From contig CAVXSI010000002.1 in NCBI GenBank assembly GCA_963764365.1, positions 310,001-374,000 on the forward strand: a stretch of DNA of 64,000 bases, read 5' to 3'. The DNA comes from VRUE01 sp963764365 (GTDB lineage Bacteria > Actinomycetota > Thermoleophilia > Solirubrobacterales > 70-9). Position 1 is the stretch's first letter; each line of letters opens with the position of its first letter. Positions 36,447-44,134 of this stretch are shown piece after piece. Position numbers and translations under genes: made by a program. The notes under the pieces are model-generated. The model was not told where the DNA came from and ran no database searches. It saw only the letters and a list, made by a program, of their open reading frames with translations.

Positions 36447-37499
36447 GTGACGCCTGCCACCCAACCCACTCCCGCCCCGCCGGACCTCGATGCTGACGCG
36501 GGCCGCCCCTTCTGGCGGGAGTCGGTGGCCCGGCACGAGCAATCCTCGCTTCGACACAGCCTCGTCGACGTAGCCACCTCCGTGGTGCCCTACCTGGCCC
36601 TGACCGTCGCGATGTACCTCTGCCTCAACATCTCGGTCTGGATCACCCTCGCCCTCGCAGTTCCGGCGGCGGGCTTCCTCTTGCGGACGTTCGTCGTCTT
36701 CCACGACTGCGCCCACGGCTCCTTCCTGTCGACCAAGCGAGCGAACCTCTGGCTCGGCCGGCTGACCGGGCTGCTCGTCTTCCAGCCGTTCGGGAACTGG
36801 CGCCACAACCACGCCGTCCATCACGGCACCGCGGGAGACCTCGACCGTCGGGGGACCGGGGACATCTCGACGCTGACCGTGGAGGAGTACCGGTCCCGCC
36901 CCTGGAAGCAGCGGCTGGGCTACCGGATGTTCCGCAATCCCCTGGTGATGTTCGGGATCGGCCCGATCTGGTCGTTGATGATCGGGCCTCGCATCTGGTC
37001 GAACAAGATGCGCTCGCGCCAGCGCCGCAGCGTGCTCGCGACGAACCTGGCTCTCGCGATCGTCATCGGGGCGATCGTCTGGCTCGCCGGCCCGCGGGCG
37101 TGGCTGCTGGTGCAGATGCCGATCGCGATCCTCGCCGGCACGGTGGGCGTCTTCATGTTCTACGTCCAGCACCAGTTCGAGGACGTCTACTGGGAGAGCT
37201 CCGAGCGCTGGAGCTACGCAGATGCCGCCTTGCGGGGAAGCTCCTACCTGAAGCTGCCGAAGCTCCTGCAGTTCTTCAGCGGCAACATCGGCCTGCACCA
37301 CGTTCACCACCTCAGCGCCAAGATTCCCAACTACAACCTGCAGCGCACCCACGACGAGAACCCGATCTTCCACGATGTCCCTGTGTTGAGCGTCCGCGAC
37401 GGGCTGCGCGCAATCCGACTCAAGGTGATCGACCCGAAAAGCGGCCGGCTGCTGACCTGGGGCCAGGTCAAGGCCAGTCCCCAGGCCGCTTCGCCTTGA
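36447..37499 (+). CDS. Fatty acid desaturase (membrane di-iron)
   Basis: 350 residues. Three histidine boxes for the di-iron centre are present: HDCAHGS, HNHAVHHG and GLHHVHHLSAKIPNYNL, with four hydrophobic helices between them. This box pattern is that of acyl-lipid desaturases of the omega-3/omega-6 (DesA) type rather than the acyl-CoA delta-9 type encoded at 49568. It would introduce a second double bond or act on glycerolipids. GTG start at 36447; TAACCT at 36431-36436 ends ten bases upstream. Confidence 0.9.
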   Translation: MTPATQPTPAPPDLDADAGRPFWRESVARHEQSSLRHSLVDVATSVVPYLALTVAMYLCLNISVWITLALAVPAAGFLLRTFVVFHDCAHGSFLSTKRANLWLGRLTGLLVFQPFGNWRHNHAVHHGTAGDLDRRGTGDISTLTVEEYRSRPWKQRLGYRMFRNPLVMFGIGPIWSLMIGPRIWSNKMRSRQRRSVLATNLALAIVIGAIVWLAGPRAWLLVQMPIAILAGTVGVFMFYVQHQFEDVYWESSERWSYADAALRGSSYLKLPKLLQFFSGNIGLHHVHHLSAKIPNYNLQRTHDENPIFHDVPVLSVRDGLRAIRLKVIDPKSGRLLTWGQVKASPQAASP

Positions 37500-37798
37500 A
37501 GCACGGGCCGCACGGCGATTCGACATCGGTTGGCGATCAGGGACCTGCTTCCAGCGGGACCGGAGAGTCGCCTATCGTCCGGAGCGGGCATCTATGGCTC
37601 GCAGTCCAGGCGCTCGAAACCGCGTGGTTGCGAGCGCATCGGTAGACCCGGCCCGCACTCCTGCAAAGGATGATTTTCGAGCGTCTGGCCAGCTTCGCTC
37701 CAGACACCTGGTTCGGACGAACAGCGAGCACTGTTGGCATATCTCCCCGGCCTCGGTATCGCTCGAGCGGAATGGTCTTCATCGCCCCGGCGCGGGCC
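37500..37798. other. Intergenic stretch without a recognisable gene
   Basis: About 300 bases after the desaturase stop. Open frames exist on both strands but none has a plausible start, composition or family match. It adjoins a decayed PIN gene, so it may be eroded accessory DNA. Confidence 0.5.
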
Positions 37799-37965
37799 TC
37801 ACGATTCGTCGGGGGCAATCGGGCCGGGGGTCGCCTGTCGGGCGATGAAGCTGACCGAGGAGAGGATCGGGGCGCGATCGGCAAGTCGAGGAGGTGGGTG
37901 TTGCCGGAGACGAGGATGGCGCTCTGGTCGTGCGCGCGGGAGAGCCGCGCCAAGCGGCTGCTCAG
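37799..37965 (-). pseudogene. 3' remnant of a PIN-domain (VapC-like) toxin gene
   Basis: The minus strand reads LSSRLARLSRAHDQSAILVS then GNTHLLDL, the last strand-helix part of a PIN domain (compare xVSGDxxLLxL), and then continues one frame over as ADRAPILSSVSFIARQAT to a TGA at 37799. A single-base deletion after the DLL codons explains the break. The 5' two thirds are absent: the fragment begins at the stop codon of the sulfurtransferase gene. VapC toxins are RNases; this copy must be dead. Confidence 0.6.
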
Positions 37966-38774
37966 GTCTCTACCGGCGTCTCCGCCGAGCTCCCCCACTC
38001 CGACCACGAGCCGTAGTAGACGGCCACGTCGGGGTATCCCAGCCGGTGCTTGAGGGCGAACCCGACCTGGCTGGCTCGGTTGCCGATCGTGCAGTAGACG
38101 ACCACCCTCCGACCGGGGTCGACCCCCCGCTCCTCGCAGGCCCGCCGCAGCGCCTCACCGTCCGCCAGGGAGCCGTCCTGTTCCCGCGCCAGCTCGACCG
38201 GGACATGAACCGCCCCGGGCAGGTGGCCGGGGCGCCCGGCTCCGTCGCTGGCGCCGGAGGGCCAGAAACGCTCGCCGCCGAACTCCTCGTTTGAGCGCAC
38301 GTCCAAAAGCACCGTCTCGGGGTCCCCGATCATCTCCCGCACCTCCTCGAGCCCGACGACCAGCTCGGGCCTCTCGCCCTGGCGCTCATAAGGAGACGAT
38401 TCCGGCTCCGGCACTTCGGCGCTCCAGGGGTGTCGGGCTTCCTCCCATCGCTCGCGCGGGCCCTCCATCACCCGGATCCGCTCGTGCCCGTGCCGGTCCA
38501 TCAGCCAGTAGCCGAGATAGGAGGCGTAGCCGTAGAAGACGACGGTGCTCTCGGCCGTCACCCCCGACCGCGACAGAACCGCATCGAGCTCGTCCGGGTC
38601 GATCGGCGTGTAGTCGGGATGGCGCAGGTCTCGGTAGGCGTCCCAGAGGACCGCGCCGGGGATGTGGCATTCCCGATAGGCGACGGGGCTCACATCCACC
38701 TCGACCAGCCGCACCATCGGATCATCGAGGTGTCGGGCCACCCAGTCCGGATCGACCTGTGCGACGCGGTCCAT
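37962..38774 (-). CDS. sseA: Two-domain sulfurtransferase (rhodanese)
   Basis: 270 residues. An inactive N-terminal rhodanese domain (ECHIPGAVLWDAYRDLRHPD, FYGYASYLGYW) is followed by an active one with the catalytic loop YCTIGNRASQ (Cys at about 235) and the preceding VLLDVRSNEEFGG. Fits thiosulfate or 3-mercaptopyruvate sulfurtransferases. The stop codon lies exactly where the PIN remnant begins, and the upstream side abuts the tRNA-Ser fragment, so this gene neighbours accessory DNA on both sides. Confidence 0.9.
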   Translation of the reverse strand: MDRVAQVDPDWVARHLDDPMVRLVEVDVSPVAYRECHIPGAVLWDAYRDLRHPDYTPIDPDELDAVLSRSGVTAESTVVFYGYASYLGYWLMDRHGHERIRVMEGPRERWEEARHPWSAEVPEPESSPYERQGERPELVVGLEEVREMIGDPETVLLDVRSNEEFGGERFWPSGASDGAGRPGHLPGAVHVPVELAREQDGSLADGEALRRACEERGVDPGRRVVVYCTIGNRASQVGFALKHRLGYPDVAVYYGSWSEWGSSAETPVET

Positions 38775-38827
38775 TGGGCCTCAATATCCCACACCACAGA
38801 TCGCCGGCGCTGCGATGGGCAAGCCTG

Positions 38828-38858
38828 CGAGCGCCTGGCGACGCCAACGGTTTTCGAG
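38828..38858 (-). mobile_element. Displaced tRNA-Ser fragment (att-like direct repeat)
   Basis: 31 bases match 40193-40223 of the intact tRNA-Ser(CGA) gene with two mismatches and in the same orientation. The match covers the anticodon-loop 3' side through the variable arm. With the intact gene 1.34 kb away, this is the footprint expected from site-specific integration into the tRNA gene's 3' side. Confidence 0.7.
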
Positions 38859-38995
38859 GGGCTCCTCCTTCCGGTGAACTCGACTTGCCGTGGAGGAATG
38901 CGGGCGATCCGCCTGGCGCGAGCGATCGAAGCTGCGATCCCGAACATCCGCATGCCGGCGAACGGGCCTGGAGACGACGCTAGGATTTGCTGACG

Positions 38996-39169
38996 ATGAC
39001 GGCGAAGAAGCGGGATACGGCGCGCGAGGGCGACATCGGCGACATGAGCCGCTCGCGAGCCGCTCGCCTGGAGGCCGCCCGCACGATGCCGATGAGCGAG
39101 CGACTTGCACGGGTGCACGCCCTCTGCAAGCAGATGAGCGCCGTCAAGGGCGCCGCCTCGGCGCCTTGA
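38996..39169 (+). CDS. Small protein upstream of nucleotidyltransferase, antitoxin-like
   Basis: 57 residues from ATG 38996 (a TTG three codons earlier is possible). Hydrophilic and helical, with SRSRAARLEAARTMPMSERL then ARVHALCKQM. No family recognised. Its stop overlaps the TTG start of the next gene (TTGA), the tight coupling typical of antitoxin-toxin pairs. Located within the tRNA-bounded island. Confidence 0.55.
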   Translation: MTAKKRDTAREGDIGDMSRSRAARLEAARTMPMSERLARVHALCKQMSAVKGAASAP

Positions 39170-39636
39170 GCGAGTTCGACCTCCGCGGCCTGCTGGGGGC
39201 CCTGCATGAGCAGGAGGTTCGCTTCGTCGTGATCGGCGGCGTGGCGGTGGGAGCGCACGGGTACGTGCGAGCGACCGAAGACCTCGACCTCGTGCCCGAT
39301 CCCGACCCGGCGAACCTGAAGCTGCTGACCGCGGCCCTTGGGGCGCTGGATTCGACCCTGCCGACGGTCGAGGGGCGGCCCTTCGACCCCGACAAGGACG
39401 GCGCGGTCATCCTGCGCGGCGGCAACGTCAGTGCGGACACCAGGTTCGGCGGTCTCGACGTGGTGCAGCGCCTGCGCGGAGTGCCGGCGTATTCCGAGCT
39501 GGCCGAGGACGCGGTCGAGAGCGACCTGCTGGGCATCCCGGTACGGGTGTGCTCGCTTGGCCGGCTGCGAGCGATGAAGCGAGTGCAGAGCCGCGCGCAG
39601 GACCGGGCAGACCTGGAGAATCTGCCGGAGGGCTGA
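39166..39636 (+). CDS. MNT/AbiEii-like nucleotidyltransferase domain protein
   Basis: 156 residues from TTG 39166. The minimal nucleotidyltransferase core is clear: FVVIGGVAVGAHGYVRATEDLDLVPDP gives the GG-x-A helix and the Asp-x-Asp metal pair. The remainder (GGLDVVQRLRGVPAYSEL, AMKRVQSRAQDRADLENL) matches the DUF6036-like/AbiEii group. Such proteins act as toxins in type IV-like systems by nucleotidylating tRNA or proteins. Overlap with the 57-residue gene suggests that it is the antidote. Confidence 0.75.
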   Translation: MSEFDLRGLLGALHEQEVRFVVIGGVAVGAHGYVRATEDLDLVPDPDPANLKLLTAALGALDSTLPTVEGRPFDPDKDGAVILRGGNVSADTRFGGLDVVQRLRGVPAYSELAEDAVESDLLGIPVRVCSLGRLRAMKRVQSRAQDRADLENLPEG

Positions 39637-39645
39637 GCCCTGCTA

Positions 39646-39851
39646 CGGCTATTCCCGCACTTCCACCCCGCCATGCCGAAGGTGAAGCCAAGGTACGAAT
39701 CGACAACCTCGAGGCAATCGACAGCAACCTCGACCGCCGGCAGTTGCGCTTCGTGCTCGCCTGGGCCGAGCTGCATCAAGCTGAGCTGGAAGAGAACTGT
39801 CGGCGAGCCCGCGCAGGTGAGGCACTTCAGGAGATCGAACCACTGCAATGA
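39646..39851 (+). pseudogene. Truncated, frameshifted DUF4160 gene
   Basis: One frame gives LLRLFPHFHP, the PPHFH-like core of DUF4160; the next frame continues RHAEGEAKVRIDNLEAIDSN and LDRRQLRFVLAWAELHQAEL to the stop at 39851. A frame break at about 39672 and the missing first 20 or so residues mean that it is not intact. Its end overlaps the DUF2442 start by four bases, the usual DUF4160-DUF2442 arrangement. Confidence 0.6.
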
Positions 39852-40126
39852 ACGAACTTACGCCGGACATAATCACAGCAGAGGTCGTCCGCCACGGCGT
39901 CCTCCGACTGACCTTCGCCGACGGGCTGAGTGGCGAAGTCGACGTGCTCGATCGCATGCGTGGCCCGGTTTTCGGGGATGCCCTAACCCCAGAGGGCTTT
40001 GCCAAGGCCGAAGCCGACACGGACACCGGCACCGTAGTTTGGCCCGGGGGCGCGGACCTCGCTCCCGACACTCTTTATGAGCGCGTTCGTTCCGGCACTT
40101 GGCCAGAATCTCGCGCCGCCGCCTGA
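39848..40126 (+). CDS. DUF2442 protein
   Basis: 92 residues, with VVRHGVLRLTFADGLSGEVD and VFGDALTPEGFAKAEADTDT then TVVWPGGADLAPDTLYE, the standard DUF2442 pattern. These proteins accompany DUF4160 as a putative toxin-antitoxin pair. The partner here is broken, so this may be an orphan antitoxin-like gene. It ends 42 bases before the tRNA-Ser gene that bounds the island. Confidence 0.85.
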   Translation: MNELTPDIITAEVVRHGVLRLTFADGLSGEVDVLDRMRGPVFGDALTPEGFAKAEADTDTGTVVWPGGADLAPDTLYERVRSGTWPESRAAA

Positions 40127-40168
40127 TTAGTCATCAGCCGCAGCAAGGTGCTCGGCACTGCGGCAAAA

Positions 40169-40255
40169 CGGAGGGGGTGGGATTCGAACCCACGAGCGCC
40201 TTGCGACGCCAACAGTTTTCGAGACTGCCCCGTTCAACCACTCCGGCACCCCTCC
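40169..40255 (-). tRNA. tRNA-Ser (anticodon CGA)
   Basis: 87 bases. Acceptor stem GGAGGGG/CCCCTCC with discriminator G, anticodon stem GCAGT/ACTGT around loop CTCGAAA (anticodon CGA, decodes UCG), a long class II variable arm and T-loop GGTTCGAATCC. The 3' CCA is not encoded. It is the probable integration site of the island at 38.8-40.2 kb. Confidence 0.95.
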
Positions 40256-40347
40256 GGGACATCTGCTTCGGGGGCTGATTCTAGGGATGGGGCGCGTGGC
40301 GGCGTCCCAGTCCTCAAGCCGGCGGCCGGCCGGGTCGATGCAGCCCC

Positions 40348-42288
40348 GTGCAAGGCAGCGACCAGACCCCGCTCGGGCGGTTCGTCGACCGTCATCCCCA
40401 CCTGCTGCGGGCCGTCGCGGTGCTGGCCCTGCTCTGGGGGGTCGTCTACCTGGGCTGGCGGATCGGCTGGAGCGCCGAAGGCGCCAGCCCGATCCCCTAC
40501 GCGATGCTGCTGGTCACCGAGGTCTACGGCCTCTGGGCGCTCGGCACGCTCGCCTGGTACTCGTGGACGCGGCGCACGGGCGAGCGGCCGCCGGCGACGC
40601 CGGGGCGGAAGGTCGACGTCTACGTCTGCACCTACGACGAGCCGATCGAGGTCGTCGCCGCGACACTGGCCGGCTGCCGCGCCCTCACCTACCCGCACAC
40701 GACCTACCTGCTCGACGACGGCCGCCGGGCGGAGATGGAGGAGCTTGCCGGGGCGGCGGACGCCGTCTACATGACCCGGCCCGACAACTCCCACGCCAAG
40801 GCCGGCAACATCAACGCCGCGCTCGACCGCACCGATGGCGAGCTGGTGCTGATGCTCGACGCCGACCACGTGCCGATGCCCGACGCGCTCGACGCGATGG
40901 TCGGCTACTTCGACGACGAGCGGGTCGCCCTGGTCCAGAGCCCGCACGACTTCTTCAACCACGATTCGATCCAGCACTATGTCGTCGGCCGTCACGAGCA
41001 GTCGCTCTTCTACCGCGTCGTCTGCCCGGGCAAGAACCGCCACGGCGCCGCCTACTGGTGCGGCTCGGCGGCGGTGCTGCGGCGCCAGGCGCTGCTGGAG
41101 ATCGGCGGCGTCGCCACCGAGACGATCGCCGAGGACTTCCACACGACGATCCGCCTGCTGCGCCACGGCTGGACCAGCCGCTACCACGACGAGGTCGTCG
41201 TCCAGGGGCTCGCCCCGCACGACCTTGACAGCTACCTGCTGCAGCGCGACCGCTGGGCGCGCGGCAACCTCGCCGTCTTCACCCTGCCGGAGTCGCCGCT
41301 GCGGGCGCGCGAGCTGCGACCGGTCCAGCGCCTCTCCTACTTCGTCAGCCTCGCCGCCTACCTGGCGCCGCCGATGCGGCTGCTGCTGCTGGCGACGCTG
41401 GGGCTGGTGATGTGGACCGGGGAGCTGCCGATGAAGGTCAGCGTCCTCGCCCTCGTCGCTCTCTGGGGGCCGTCGGTGTCGCTCAACCTGCTGGCCGGCT
41501 CGGCGCTGGCGCGCGGCTACATGCGGATCGGCGAGACGGCGCACTACGAGCTGCTGACGATGGAGATCTACACCCGGGCGCTGCGCTGCATCTTCCGTCC
41601 CGGCCGCACCGCCTTCAAGGTGACGCCGAAGCAGGGCGGCGACATCGGTGGCCGCGGAGCGATCCGCAAGCTGCACCTGGTGCTGCTCGCCGCGGTGGTC
41701 CTCACCGGCGGCACCGCGCTGCGGCTGCTCGACCTGGCCGGGGTCGGGCCGCTGCCCGACCTGCCGGGGATCGCGGCGATCATCGTCCCGCTGCTCGGCC
41801 TGATCGAGCTGCGCCGCGTCCTCCGCACCCTGCTCGCCGTCGGCCGCCGCCGCCAGCGGCGCCAGATATACCGCTTCGAGGGCGACGCCGCCGCGCACTG
41901 CTTCTCCGCCTCCGGCCACGTCGCCGGCCGCCTGATCGACGCCAGCGCTGCCGGCGTCGGCCTGGTCACGGACGCGCCGCTGCCGGTCGGCGACCGCCCC
42001 GCCGTCCTGCTCGAGCTGGAGGACGCGCGCGGCGAGTCGCACGAGGTCGCCGCCCAGGTCGAGGTCCGCTCCTGCCGTGAGAGCGAGGGGCGTTGGCTGG
42101 TCGGAGCGACGGTCGAGGAAATCGACCCCGCCTCGCGGATTTGGCTGATGGAGTGGTGCTACGTCGTCTGCAACCACGAGCAGCTGCGCGGCCGCCGGCC
42201 GGCTGAGGCGGCGCCGGACGAGGCGATCGTGATGCCGCTCGACGCGGCGCCGGCGCCGACCCTGAGAGCGGTCTCAGAAGCGGCTTAG
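40348..42288 (+). CDS. Cellulose synthase-like glycosyltransferase with C-terminal PilZ domain
   Basis: 646 residues. Membrane helices flank a GT2 catalytic domain with VYVCTYDEPIEVV, DDGRR, LMLDADHVP, the base region AEDFHTT and the product-channel motif LLQRDRWARGN. The last 100 residues form a PilZ domain with RxxxR (RQIYR) and DASAAGVGL, the two halves of the cyclic di-GMP site. This is the BcsA layout. No bcsB, bcsZ or other cellulose gene is adjacent, so the polymer may be another beta-glucan. The start GTG 40348 is the best supported in the open frame. Confidence 0.9.
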   Translation: MQGSDQTPLGRFVDRHPHLLRAVAVLALLWGVVYLGWRIGWSAEGASPIPYAMLLVTEVYGLWALGTLAWYSWTRRTGERPPATPGRKVDVYVCTYDEPIEVVAATLAGCRALTYPHTTYLLDDGRRAEMEELAGAADAVYMTRPDNSHAKAGNINAALDRTDGELVLMLDADHVPMPDALDAMVGYFDDERVALVQSPHDFFNHDSIQHYVVGRHEQSLFYRVVCPGKNRHGAAYWCGSAAVLRRQALLEIGGVATETIAEDFHTTIRLLRHGWTSRYHDEVVVQGLAPHDLDSYLLQRDRWARGNLAVFTLPESPLRARELRPVQRLSYFVSLAAYLAPPMRLLLLATLGLVMWTGELPMKVSVLALVALWGPSVSLNLLAGSALARGYMRIGETAHYELLTMEIYTRALRCIFRPGRTAFKVTPKQGGDIGGRGAIRKLHLVLLAAVVLTGGTALRLLDLAGVGPLPDLPGIAAIIVPLLGLIELRRVLRTLLAVGRRRQRRQIYRFEGDAAAHCFSASGHVAGRLIDASAAGVGLVTDAPLPVGDRPAVLLELEDARGESHEVAAQVEVRSCRESEGRWLVGATVEEIDPASRIWLMEWCYVVCNHEQLRGRRPAEAAPDEAIVMPLDAAPAPTLRAVSEAA

Positions 42289-42321
42289 CCTCGGTTAACG
42301 GCTCGCGCCGAGACTCGGACG

Positions 42322-43350
42322 ATGAGCGCGCTGAGACCGGGTGCCGCCCTGCTGCCCCTGCGGCTGTTCCTCGGCCTCACCTTCGTCTACGCCGGAATCC
42401 AGAAGCTGACCGACCCCGGCTTCCTCCACGCCGGCTCGGCCACCTACATCGGCGCCCAGCTCGAAGACTTCGCCAACGGCGCCCCGGGCGGATTCCTGCT
42501 GCGGACCTTCGCGATCCCCCACGCCGAGCTCGCCGGGATCGGCGTGGCGGTCCTGGAGATCGTGGTCGGGCTGCTGGCGACGGCCGGGCTGATGACCCGC
42601 ATCGCCGCCGCGGCCGGGCTCGGCCTCAACCTGGTCCTCTTCCTCACCGCGAGCTGGCATACGACGCCCTACTTCCTCGGTCCCGACATCGTCTTCGTCT
42701 TCGCCTGGCTGCCGTTCGTGCTCTGCGGCGCACAGGGGCAGCTGGCGCTCGACAACGCGCTGAAGAAGCCTTCGCCGTCGCTCGCCCGCCGCACCAGGCT
42801 GCGCCCGCCCGACCCCGACGAGGCGCCGGGGACCGCGGACGCGGCGATGACGCGGCGCGTCCTCGTCGCCGAGCTTGCCGGCGCCGGCCTGGCGATCGCC
42901 GGGATCTCGGCGCTGCTCAAAGGCCCCTACACCGGATCGACCGCGACGGCGCGGGCTCTGCCCCGCGGCGGCAGGTCGGCCGGTGGAAAGGGGGGCGGAT
43001 CGGCGTCCGGCTCCGGCGCCGGCAACGCCGGGAAGCTGCCCTCCGGCGCGGTCAAGCTCGGTCCCGGGAGCCGCTTGCCGAGCGGCCAGGCGGCGACCTA
43101 TTCGGACCCGTCGACCGGCTCGCCGGACATCCTGATCCGCAACGAAGACGGCAGCCTGAAGGCCTTCAGCGCCGTCTGCACCCACGCCGGCTGCACGGTC
43201 GGCTACAACGGCGGCGAGATCTACTGCCCCTGCCACGGCGGCACCTACAGCGCCGAAACCGGCGAGGTCACCGGCGGCCCGCCCCCGACCCCCCTGGAAC
43301 CGAAGCAAGTGCTCGAAAAGGGCGGCCAGATCTACGCGGTTCCAACCTGA
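42322..43350 (+). CDS. DoxX/TQO-like membrane domain fused to Rieske 2Fe-2S domain
   Basis: 342 residues. The N-terminal four-helix part (PLRLFLGLTFVYAGIQKLTD, AVLEIVVGLLATAGLMTRIA) belongs to the DoxX/thiosulfate:quinone oxidoreductase small-subunit group. A fifth helix and a Gly/Ser-rich linker (about 205-235) lead to a C-terminal Rieske domain with CTHAGC and CPCHGG, the ligands for a [2Fe-2S] cluster. The fusion suggests electron exchange with the quinone pool, perhaps in sulfur or other periplasmic oxidation. The partner is unknown. Confidence 0.88.
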   Translation: MSALRPGAALLPLRLFLGLTFVYAGIQKLTDPGFLHAGSATYIGAQLEDFANGAPGGFLLRTFAIPHAELAGIGVAVLEIVVGLLATAGLMTRIAAAAGLGLNLVLFLTASWHTTPYFLGPDIVFVFAWLPFVLCGAQGQLALDNALKKPSPSLARRTRLRPPDPDEAPGTADAAMTRRVLVAELAGAGLAIAGISALLKGPYTGSTATARALPRGGRSAGGKGGGSASGSGAGNAGKLPSGAVKLGPGSRLPSGQAATYSDPSTGSPDILIRNEDGSLKAFSAVCTHAGCTVGYNGGEIYCPCHGGTYSAETGEVTGGPPPTPLEPKQVLEKGGQIYAVPT

Positions 43351-43454
43351 GTCCTCCCGTTCGCAGGGCAGGCACGGCAGGGACGAGGAGAGCATCGCGT
43401 GCTCCCGGCGCGAGCGATCGAGGACGCCGCCAGGCGCCGCCATACGGGCGGGAG

Positions 43455-43544
43455 CGGAGAGGGTGGGATTCGAACCCACGAGGCGGGTTAACCCCGCCCA
43501 CGCGATTTCCAGTCGCGCTCCTTAAGCCACTCGGACACCTCTCC
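43455..43544 (-). tRNA. tRNA-Ser (anticodon GGA)
   Basis: 90 bases. Acceptor stem GGAGAGG/CCTCTCC, anticodon stem CGCGA/TCGCG around loop CTGGAAA (anticodon GGA, decodes UCC/UCU), a long variable arm and T-loop GGTTCGAATCC. CCA is not encoded. A degenerate copy of the family D core (43410-43429) lies just downstream. Confidence 0.96.
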
Positions 43545-43574
43545 AGGGTGCTGCCGACAGGGTATTGGCTCGGC

Positions 43575-44039
43575 TCAGCGGCGGGAGCCGAAGAAGCCGC
43601 GCAGCAGCGCCGCGCACTCCTCCTCCAACAGGCCGCCGGCCACCTGCGGGCGATGGTTGAGGGCCGGCTCGGCGAGGACGTCGAGGACGCTGCCGGCGGC
43701 GCCGGCCTTCGGGTCGGGGGCGCCGAAAACGACCGTGGGGATGCGGGCGAGAACGATCGCGCCGGCGCACATCGCGCAGGGCTCGAGCGTCACGTAGAGC
43801 GTCGTGCCGGGCAGGCGCCAGCCGCCGAGCGCCTCGGCGGCGGCGCGGATCGCGAGGATCTCGGCGTGGGCGGTGGGGTCGCGGCGCAGCTCGCGCTCGT
43901 TGCCGGCGGCGGCCAGCAGCTCGCCGTCGCGGGCGATCGCGGCGCCGATCGGCACGTCGCCGTGCGCCTCGGCCTCGCGCGCCCGCTCGATCGCCACGCC
44001 CATCAGGCGCCGCGCGGAATCGGTCGGCTCGTCCGCCAT
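43575..44039 (-). CDS. tadA: tRNA-specific adenosine deaminase
   Basis: 154 residues. Converts A34 to inosine in tRNA-Arg(ACG). The zinc-dependent deaminase motifs are TAHAEILAIR (His and catalytic Glu) and EPCAMCAGA (two Cys ligands). The N-terminal helix and length are standard. I place the start at ATG 44039: TACTCT at 44047-44052 (minus strand) ends seven bases before it, so an upstream in-frame start is unlikely. Confidence 0.94.
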   Translation of the reverse strand: MADEPTDSARRLMGVAIERAREAEAHGDVPIGAAIARDGELLAAAGNERELRRDPTAHAEILAIRAAAEALGGWRLPGTTLYVTLEPCAMCAGAIVLARIPTVVFGAPDPKAGAAGSVLDVLAEPALNHRPQVAGGLLEEECAALLRGFFGSRR

Positions 44040-44134
44040 CGATTGGAGAGTATGTGGGACCGACAACTTCGCGGGCCGGCCGGTGTTACCGGAGGGCTCG
44101 CTCTTTTGCAGGGATTCCGCGAGCCGCCACCGAC

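Noticed and set aside
40234..42177. Minus-strand ORF opposite the glycan synthase
   Set aside because: A mirror frame of a gene with clear catalytic motifs; it also reads through the tRNA-Ser gene.
43410..43429. Separate family D element beside tRNA-Ser(GGA)
   Set aside because: Only 20 bases of the core match, with one mismatch, and the outer block is missing; kept as a note rather than as an independent feature.
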